Assembly: GCA_004557655.1 (NCBI GenBank)
Contig: SFGJ01000003.1
Coordinates: 1-64,000 of the forward strand
Direction of reading: 5' to 3'
Source: Clostridiales bacterium
Lineage (GTDB): Bacteria; Bacillota; Clostridia; Oscillospirales; Oscillospiraceae
Length of the DNA: 64,000 bases
In this document: piece after piece, positions 59,040 through 64,000 of the stretch
Layout: each line of letters begins with the position of its first letter
Numbering within the stretch: position 1 is the stretch's first letter
Translations under genes and position numbers: made by a program
The notes under the pieces: generated by a model
The model's input: only the letters and a program-made list of their open reading frames with translations
Database searches by the model: none
What the model was told of the DNA's origin: nothing

Positions 59040-59120
59040 TTACTTTTTTGTTGCAACGGAAACAACACCCACGATCACGAGGATCCCGGCCAAAGCGGCC
59101 AAAAAAGCGTTCAGCATCAT
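59040..59120 (-). CDS. 26-residue single-span membrane peptide
   Basis: ATG 59120 opens MMLNAFLAALAGILVIVGV, then VSVATKK, stop at 59040-59042. It is almost entirely one hydrophobic helix with a lysine pair at the end, so a bitopic membrane peptide. Translation signals are excellent: AAGGAGG, 9 nt spacing. It has its own promoter (59064-59092) and terminator (58965-59001) and is divergent from a LysR gene. Size and character fit a small regulatory membrane protein or a type I toxin-like peptide. The family is not recognised and no antisense RNA was identified. Confidence 0.7.
   Translation of the reverse strand: MMLNAFLAALAGILVIVGVVSVATKK
59064..59092 (-). promoter_or_regulatory. Promoter of the 26-aa peptide gene
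   Basis: On the minus strand TTTACA (59087-59092), 17-nt spacer, TAATAT (59064-59069). The start would lie near 59057, but translation begins at 59120, so this pair would sit inside the message. See the finding on this locus: these boxes are upstream only if the start lies above 59120, and on the corrected count they fall at 59164-59192. Confidence 0.1.
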
Positions 59121-59163
59121 AGTTTTTTGACCTCCTTTTTTGATTTGTTATCCGGATGAGTTT

Positions 59164-59192
59164 ATATTAGCAGACTTTTATTTATTTGTAAA
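59164..59192 (-). promoter_or_regulatory. Promoter of the 26-aa peptide gene (correct position)
   Basis: On the minus strand TTTACA (complement of 59187-59192), 17-nt spacer, TAATAT (complement of 59164-59169), about 45 nt upstream of ATG 59120. This replaces the preceding entry, which carries an offset error of 100 and should be ignored. Confidence 0.75.
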
Positions 59193-59225
59193 ACGAATGA
59201 TTTTAATGCTTTTGATGAATTTTTC

Positions 59226-59254
59226 TTGTCAAAGGCGAAAAAAGGTGCTACACT
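59226..59254 (+). promoter_or_regulatory. Promoter of the LysR gene
   Basis: TTGTCA (59226-59231), 17-nt spacer, TACACT (59249-59254), divergent from the peptide promoter 34 bp away. Confidence 0.75.
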
Positions 59255-59275
59255 GACGGTAAAGGAGGCAATTCT

Positions 59276-60160
59276 ATGAGCATGACAAAATATCAGGTTT
59301 TTTTAAAGGTCGTAGACTGCGGCGGCTTTACCCGGGCGGCAGAGGAGCTGCACTTCACCCAATCCGGCATCAGCCACACCATCGCCTCCCTTGAAAGAGA
59401 GCTGGGAGTTCCACTGTTCGTGCGCAACCGGGGCGGCGTGACCCTTACGGCGGATGGGCGGGCACTCCTGCCGCGCATACAGACTCTGTGCGACGACGCA
59501 CGGATTCTGGCGCAGAAGGCCCAGGAGCTGCGGGGTCTGGAAACAGGCCTTGTCCGGGTGGCCACCTTCAACAGCGTGTCGGTGCAGTGGCTGCCGTACA
59601 TCCTCAAATCCTTCCGGGAGGAGCATCCTCACATTGAATTCGAGCTGCTGCCCTTCGTGGAGAACGCCGAGCTGGAGGAGGCGGTTCTCAGCGGTCGGGC
59701 GGACTGCTGCTTTGCCAGCCTGCCCACCACGCATCTCCTGGACACCTGGATGCTGCATCGGGATCAGTGGCGGGTCATTGTCGCCTACAATCACCCCTTG
59801 GCCGGCCGGGATCCGTTCCCTTTGGACGCTCTGGCCTCGGAGCCGTTCATATACCTCCAGGAGGGCGAGGATTACGAGGTCCGTGCCGTGCTGGACAGCC
59901 TGCAGATCCGGCCAAATATCCAGTACATTCTGCGGGACGACCCCTCCATTCTGGCCATGGTGTCCAACGGTCTGGGCATCAGCATCATGCCGGAGCTGGA
60001 GCTGGAGCACTGCCCCTATCCCCTGGTCGCCTGCCCCCTGCCCCAATCATTTTACCGAAATATCGGCATTGCGGTAAAGGACAAGAACGCCCTGTCCCTG
60101 TCCACCCGCCGTTTCATCGAGCACGCCCGCCGCTGGGTGGGGCAGCACTACGAGAATTGA
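59276..60160 (+). CDS. LysR-family transcriptional regulator
   Basis: The 294-aa protein has the N-terminal LysR winged helix (YQVFLKVVDCGGFTRAAEEL then FTQSGISHTIASLERELG). A periplasmic-binding-like effector domain (about 90-290) contains VRVATFNSVSVQWLPYIL. AAAGGAGG precedes ATG 59276. The divergent neighbour is the 26-aa membrane peptide, the natural first candidate target. The inducer is unknown. Confidence 0.94.
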   Translation: MSMTKYQVFLKVVDCGGFTRAAEELHFTQSGISHTIASLERELGVPLFVRNRGGVTLTADGRALLPRIQTLCDDARILAQKAQELRGLETGLVRVATFNSVSVQWLPYILKSFREEHPHIEFELLPFVENAELEEAVLSGRADCCFASLPTTHLLDTWMLHRDQWRVIVAYNHPLAGRDPFPLDALASEPFIYLQEGEDYEVRAVLDSLQIRPNIQYILRDDPSILAMVSNGLGISIMPELELEHCPYPLVACPLPQSFYRNIGIAVKDKNALSLSTRRFIEHARRWVGQHYEN

Positions 60161-60388
60161 TCGGATCGCTTCTTCGGCATACGCGCCGCGCCGGCCGCCG
60201 GCTGCCACGGCAACACGGGGAGCGGTGCTCCTCTATCGTTTTCCCGCGTTGTTTTTTCCTGGCGGCGCAGTGGGGGGGTATGGCACCCTACGCAGATTCT
60301 CTATATGGTCATTACGGATTCCCGTGGGCAGCAATCCACATCCCCACCCCCAACCCTTCCACTTTCCGAAGACCCACACAAAATAAAT

Positions 60389-60420
60389 CCGCCGCCACCG
60401 GGAAAAACCGGTAGCGGCGG
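60389..60420 (-). terminator. nadE terminator
   Basis: CCGCCGCCACCGG (60389-60401) pairs with CCGGTAGCGGCGG (60408-60420, one G-T), with ATTTATTTT on the minus strand. The stretch 60161-60388 has no supported gene. Confidence 0.75.
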
Positions 60421-60428
60421 TGATTTTT

Positions 60429-61199
60429 CTACTTATAGTAGTCCGTTTCCTCCTCCAGCGCTATGGGCAGGCCATTGTGGTACACAGGAACCGTGGTAAA
60501 CTTAAAGCGGCTGGCCTTGTGCTTCTGGTCGATCTTCTCCTTGATCGCCGGATCAACTACACCCCGGCGGACATACTCGTTGACGGCGTGATAGGTGAAG
60601 CCCAAATTGTCCTCATCGGTGAGGCCGGTGAGTCCATCGGACGGCGGCTTCTGCAGAAAATGCTCCGGCAGGCCCAGGGCGCGACCCAGAGCAATGACCT
60701 CCTCGGTGGTGTACATCCCCAAGGGGGAGAAGGCTCCGGCGCTGTCGCCGTAAATGGTGCAATAGCCTACCCAATCCTCGGAGAGGTTGGAGGTATTGAT
60801 GACCGTGCCGCCGGGCAGAGACTGGGCCACGGCATAAAGGGTAGACATACGGATACGGGAGGGCAGATTCACCGTGGTCTGGCGGCTGGGGGTGATGCCG
60901 GCCCTCTCCATCTCCTTTAAAACACCCTGCACCGCGTCGCTGATATTGATGGTGCAGTGGGGGATCTGCAGATGCTCCACAAGGCCCCGGGAATAATCAA
61001 TATCCGGCTGCACGCCGTCGGGCATGAGCACACCGTGCACATTCTCCCGGCCGTATGCCGCCACGGCCAAGGCTGCCACGGTGGAGCTGTCCTTGCCGCC
61101 GGAAATGCCGATGACCGCCGTCCGTCCGTGGCAATTTTGCATCATCTCGTTCATCCACTCCAGCAGACCTGCCAGTTGGATCTGAGGGTTGAAGTCCAT
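60429..61199 (-). CDS. nadE: Ammonia-dependent NAD+ synthase
   Basis: The 256-aa enzyme amidates NaAD to NAD+. The PP-loop is VIGISGGKDSSTVAAL. It also has RIRMSTLYAVAQ, VINTSNLSEDWVGYCTIYGD and KPPSDGLTGLTDEDNLGF. There is no glutaminase domain, so it uses ammonia. ATG 61199 has GGGAGG 9 nt upstream; the frame extends upstream through intergenic DNA without an RBS. Confidence 0.95.
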   Translation of the reverse strand: MDFNPQIQLAGLLEWMNEMMQNCHGRTAVIGISGGKDSSTVAALAVAAYGRENVHGVLMPDGVQPDIDYSRGLVEHLQIPHCTINISDAVQGVLKEMERAGITPSRQTTVNLPSRIRMSTLYAVAQSLPGGTVINTSNLSEDWVGYCTIYGDSAGAFSPLGMYTTEEVIALGRALGLPEHFLQKPPSDGLTGLTDEDNLGFTYHAVNEYVRRGVVDPAIKEKIDQKHKASRFKFTTVPVYHNGLPIALEEETDYYK

Positions 61200-61281
61200 A
61201 AAAATGCGCCTCCCTGTCTGTTTCTTGGGGTTATTGTACGGCAACGGCTTATAAAATGCAAGCGGCCAATATGCCAAAATA

Positions 61282-61319
61282 CAGGAAAACCTCCCACCTT
61301 GCGGTGGGAGGTTTTCCTG
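61282..61319 (-). terminator. rnhA terminator
   Basis: A perfect 17-bp stem (61282-61298/61303-61319, loop TTGC) between rnhA and nadE. An AT-rich stretch 61325-61430 precedes the rnhA stop. Confidence 0.75.
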
Positions 61320-61432
61320 TTGTGTGTTAGGAGAGAGAAAATCACTTTTGGAAAGGTTCTTTGTATGCGAATATATTACTTTGTAAATATGGCAAAACAA
61401 TAAATTGGTAGTGAACATTTTGTAAACGATCC

Positions 61433-61867
61433 TCAAAATTTCCGGCTTTCGGACACGGCCAGCTCATCGCAGCGGTTATTTTTGGCGTTGGCTGCGTGCC
61501 CCTTGACCCAATGATAGCGCACCTCATGCCGGGCAACGAGGGGCAGGAGCCGCTCCCAGAGATCCACATTCAGGGCGGGCTTTTTGTCGCTCTTGATCCA
61601 GCCCCTTTTCTTCCAGCCGTAGACCCAGCCCTTTTCCAGGGCGTCGATGACATACTTGCTGTCGCTGTAAAGCTCCACCACGCACGGCTCCTTCAGCAGG
61701 GACAAGGCTTCTATGACGCCGGTGAGCTCCATGCGGTTGTTGGTGGTCTCCGGGGCGCCGCCGGAGATCTCCTTCTCGATGCCGTTCCAATCCAAAATGG
61801 CTCCCCAGCCCCCGGGGCCGGGATTGCCGGAGCAGGCGCCATCGGTGTAGATGGTTACAGTTTTCAT
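61433..61867 (-). CDS. rnhA: Ribonuclease HI
   Basis: The 144-aa nuclease degrades RNA in RNA-DNA hybrids. The acidic catalytic residues are visible: Asp in YTDGACSGNPGPGGW, Glu in NNRMELTGVIEAL, Asp in YSDSKYVIDAL, and the last Asp in NNRCDELAV. HWVKGHAANAKN supplies the histidine loop. ATG 61867 has AAGGAGG at 6 nt. Confidence 0.96.
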   Translation of the reverse strand: MKTVTIYTDGACSGNPGPGGWGAILDWNGIEKEISGGAPETTNNRMELTGVIEALSLLKEPCVVELYSDSKYVIDALEKGWVYGWKKRGWIKSDKKPALNVDLWERLLPLVARHEVRYHWVKGHAANAKNNRCDELAVSESRKF

Positions 61868-61905
61868 AGAGAGCCTCCTTGGTATGAGGGGAAATGCGGA
61901 TTGCC

Positions 61906-61924
61906 GCGCCGCCAACGGCGGCGC
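61906..61924. repeat. Small GC-rich palindrome
   Basis: GCGCCGCC (61906-61913), AAC, GGCGGCGC (61917-61924) lies between trmO and rnhA. It matches the core of the hairpin at 5543-5573 (GCGCCGCC/GGCGGCGC), so it may be a recurring element. Confidence 0.5.
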
Positions 61925-62018
61925 TCCTTGGTGACTTTCTTTGGCCCAAGGCAAAAAAGTAATTTATCACCGGCTTTTCATATCCTCGCAAGGACATACC
62001 GATAGAAACGCATCCTGT

Positions 62019-62690
62019 TCACTCCACCGCCAGCACCGTGAGCACACCCTTTTCCACGGTAAATCTAACATTTTTACCGGCGAAGGACAGGCCGTACACC
62101 CTTTCCGGGTCATTCTGATACCTGGGCCGGGGGTCGCAGGCCAGAACGCCCAGCAGTGCCTCCCGCTGCCGGGGGGCAAGGCCCGCCAGCAGCACCGGGT
62201 CGCAGGAAACCTCCAGCTTTTGCGCGGAAAGGGGATCGGTAAAGCCCCCGGTGGCCTCCGGGTGGCAATCGGCGTAGGGCAGGTAGGGCTTGATATCCAG
62301 AATCGGCGTCCCGTCCACTAAATCAGCGCCGCTGACATAAAGGACAGGCCCCAGCTTCTCTTCCAGCCGTACCTCCTCCAGCTTCACGCAGGACAGGCCT
62401 ATGGCATTGGGCCGGAAGGGTGACCGGGTGGCGAAGACCCCCATGCGCCGGTTGCCCCCCAGCCGGGGCGGCCGCACCGTGGGTGACCACTCCGCACGCG
62501 CCGCCCGGTGGAACTGAAAGATCAGCCACAGGTGGGAAAAACCCTCCAGCCCACGCAGGGCGTCGGGATTTCTGTACGGCGGCTCAAGCACGATGGTGCC
62601 CCCCAGCTCCGGCACAAGACCGCTCTGCCGGGGCACGCCGAATTTATCCGTCAGATCCGTGCGGATGTGGGCAATGACATCCACGGTCAT
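62019..62690 (-). CDS. trmO: tRNA (t6A37) N6-methyltransferase TrmO-like
   Basis: The 223-aa protein has the TrmO (YaeB/TsaA) beta-barrel: IAHIRTDLTDKFGVPRQSG, GLEGFSHLWLIFQFHR, the SAM-binding TRSPFRPNAIGLSCVKLEE and DGTPILDIKPYLPYAD. A small C-terminal domain follows. It methylates t6A37 to m6t6A37. ATG 62690 overlaps the upstream stop by 1 nt and has GGAGG at 8 nt. Confidence 0.93.
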   Translation of the reverse strand: MTVDVIAHIRTDLTDKFGVPRQSGLVPELGGTIVLEPPYRNPDALRGLEGFSHLWLIFQFHRAARAEWSPTVRPPRLGGNRRMGVFATRSPFRPNAIGLSCVKLEEVRLEEKLGPVLYVSGADLVDGTPILDIKPYLPYADCHPEATGGFTDPLSAQKLEVSCDPVLLAGLAPRQREALLGVLACDPRPRYQNDPERVYGLSFAGKNVRFTVEKGVLTVLAVE

Positions 62691-63028
62691 CAGCGTTTCC
62701 TCCTGCCGCTGTCCACCAGGTGGGCACGGATGTCCCTGGGCAGGCGCAGAAAACGCACCGCCTGGCCGATCACAATGGCGACCATGCAGCCCACCACGAA
62801 GAAAATATTCTGCCACCGGATGGCTGTGAGGAAGATGAGGCATAGCAGCACCAGCAGCGCTCCGTTGATGCGGCGGTTGCCTTCCTCAATACGCCGCAGC
62901 TCCTCACTTTTCAAATAGATCACCTTGTCGTACTCAAACTCCGCCTTGGCCGCGGCGTCGTGGTACAGGGTCTTGGTAAAATACTGCCACCGGGTCAGCG
63001 GCACGGTTCTCTCCCGTTTGCTTCCCAT
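62690..63028 (-). CDS. Small membrane protein of unknown function
   Basis: The 112-aa protein has a basic and charged N-terminal half (residues 1-55), two adjacent transmembrane segments (GALLVLLCLIFLTAI and IFFVVGCMVAIVIGQ), and a basic tail. It starts 3 bp after the gyrA stop with its RBS inside gyrA, and its stop overlaps trmO, so it is translated in the gyrA-trmO message. No family was recognised. Confidence 0.8.
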   Translation of the reverse strand: MGSKRERTVPLTRWQYFTKTLYHDAAAKAEFEYDKVIYLKSEELRRIEEGNRRINGALLVLLCLIFLTAIRWQNIFFVVGCMVAIVIGQAVRFLRLPRDIRAHLVDSGRRKR

Positions 63029-63031
63029 TTT

Positions 63032-64000
63032 TCACTCCTCCGTTGCGGTAGTGGGCGCCTCAGGGTCGGCCAAAGCCATGGAGATGACCCGGTCGCCCTC
63101 GGTCTTAAAGCGCATGACGATAACGCCCTGTGTGGCGCGCCCCGCCGTGCGGATATTCTGCACCGGAGTGCGGATGAGGATGCCGCTCTCCGTCACCAGC
63201 AGCAGGTCCTCGCTGCCATCCACCACCTTGATGCCCACGATGGGACCGGTCTTCCCGGTGACCATGTAGTTGCGGATACCGGAGCCGCCCCGGCTGGTGA
63301 TGCGGTAGTCCTCCACCGGGGTTCGCTTGCCGTAGCCCTTTTCGGTAATGGTGAGGACGGTCTTGCCCGCCTCGGCCCGGGCGGCGCCCACCACATAGTC
63401 CCCCTCACGCAGGCGTATGCCCCGCACGCCCACAGCCGTGCGGCCCATGGGTCGCACATCGCTCTCGTGGAAGCGCACCGCCTGACCGTCGTGGGTGGCG
63501 ATGAGGATATACTGGTTGCCGTCGGTTTCCTTGACGCTGATAAGCTGGTCGCCCTCGTCCAGAGTCAGGGCGCGGATGCCGCTCTGGCGGATGTTCTTCA
63601 GTTGTTCCACCGGCAGGCGCTTCACGGTGCCGTTGCGGGTGGTCATGAAGAGATAAAGCCGCTCGTCGCCCACCTCCCGGAAATGGAGCATGGCCTGCAC
63701 CTTTTCCCCGGTCTCCACCTGAATGACATTGACCATGTTGATACCCTTGGAGGTCTTGCCGCTCTCTGGAATCTGATAGCCCTTCTTGCGGTAGACCTTG
63801 CCAGTGTCGGTGAAGAAGAGAATGTAGTCATGGGTGGAGGCGGTGAACACGGACACCACCTCGTCCTCCTCCCGGGTGGACATACCCTTCTTGCCCATGC
63901 CGCCCTTGCTCTGAGCGGCGTATTCACTGACGGGAGTGCGCTTGATATACCCGGCCTTGGTGAGGGTAAAGACACACTGTTCCTCCTCGATGAGGTCCTC
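63032..64000 (-). CDS. gyrA: DNA gyrase subunit A, C-terminal part (5' end outside window)
   Basis: The frame is open from the window edge for 322 codons. It encodes the DNA-wrapping beta-pinwheel with repeated blades (TRNGTVKRLPVEQL, THDGQAVRFHESDVRPMGR, TEKGYGKRTPVEDY, TESGILIRTPVQNI). QSKGGMG near 63900 is a degenerate GyrA box (QRRGGKG), which favours GyrA over ParC. The breakage-reunion domain lies beyond the window. Confidence 0.93.
   Translation of the reverse strand, partial: EDLIEEEQCVFTLTKAGYIKRTPVSEYAAQSKGGMGKKGMSTREEDEVVSVFTASTHDYILFFTDTGKVYRKKGYQIPESGKTSKGINMVNVIQVETGEKVQAMLHFREVGDERLYLFMTTRNGTVKRLPVEQLKNIRQSGIRALTLDEGDQLISVKETDGNQYILIATHDGQAVRFHESDVRPMGRTAVGVRGIRLREGDYVVGAARAEAGKTVLTITEKGYGKRTPVEDYRITSRGGSGIRNYMVTGKTGPIVGIKVVDGSEDLLLVTESGILIRTPVQNIRTAGRATQGVIVMRFKTEGDRVISMALADPEAPTTATEE

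Noticed and set aside
59064..59092. Promoter entry for the 26-aa peptide at this position
   Set aside because: Arithmetic offset of 100; the TTTACA/TAATAT boxes are at 59164-59192, and the low-confidence feature at 59064-59092 should be ignored.

Overview
The window is chromosomal DNA of an endospore-forming Gram-positive bacterium of class Clostridia, most likely family Oscillospiraceae. The evidence is a germination protease (gpr), T-box leaders before glyS and hisS, a Noc-like second ParB, DnaD/DnaI-type replication proteins, the GC-rich codon usage of most genes, and GC-rich dispersed palindromic repeats. mnmE, rsmG, parA-parB with parS-like sites, a Noc-like gene and the end of gyrA all fall within about 33 kb. 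That points to the origin-proximal part of the chromosome, although no dnaA or clear oriC is in view.

Left part (1-16 kb). The edge carries the 3' end of what looks like a serine recombinase of a mobile element, then a decayed SPOR-domain fragment. Next is a maltose/maltodextrin catabolic cluster on the minus strand. In transcription order it holds an MsmK-type ATPase and ROK glucokinase, then a LacI regulator, a GH13 neopullulanase-like enzyme, a binding protein, two permeases, and a single protein fusing a GH65 maltose phosphorylase to beta-phosphoglucomutase. Imported maltodextrins can thus be trimmed, phosphorolysed to glucose and beta-glucose-1-phosphate, and converted to glucose-6-phosphate. 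A phosphofructokinase fragment and a LacI-type operator lie between the two halves. A metallo-beta-lactamase-fold protein, an M20 amidohydrolase and the ilvA-ridA pair follow.

Middle (17-41 kb). This holds a fold-III PLP decarboxylase, a CBS/DRTGG pyrophosphatase, a YtrA-type GntR regulator with its ABC exporter (strong promoter and operator visible), a ferredoxin, rpsO-pnp with a long leader hairpin, gpr divergent from rpsT, T-box-glyS, noc, mnmE-degV-prmA, dnaD-dnaI, zapA-U32 protein, dut, maf and mreCD.

Right (41-64 kb). PBP2 and a second GH13 enzyme follow mreCD. Then come parS-like sites with parA-parB, serS, mscL, rsmG, a MinD-like ATPase, a methylglyoxal-synthase-like protein lacking key acidic residues, T-box-hisS-aspS, a repeat-rich intergenic stretch with a duplicated aspS 3' end, a lipoprotein, an AlaX editing protein, a MATE transporter, a complete transcription unit for a 26-residue membrane peptide, a LysR regulator, nadE, rnhA, and gyrA-(112-aa protein)-trmO.

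Most of the window is housekeeping. The least explained elements are the 26-aa peptide gene (59040-59120), the degenerate methylglyoxal-synthase-like protein, a parS-like site inside a terminator stem, the aspS 3' duplication with only synonymous differences, and the mobile-element-like leader before the MsmK-type ATPase. No CRISPR array, tRNA, rRNA or intact transposon was seen.
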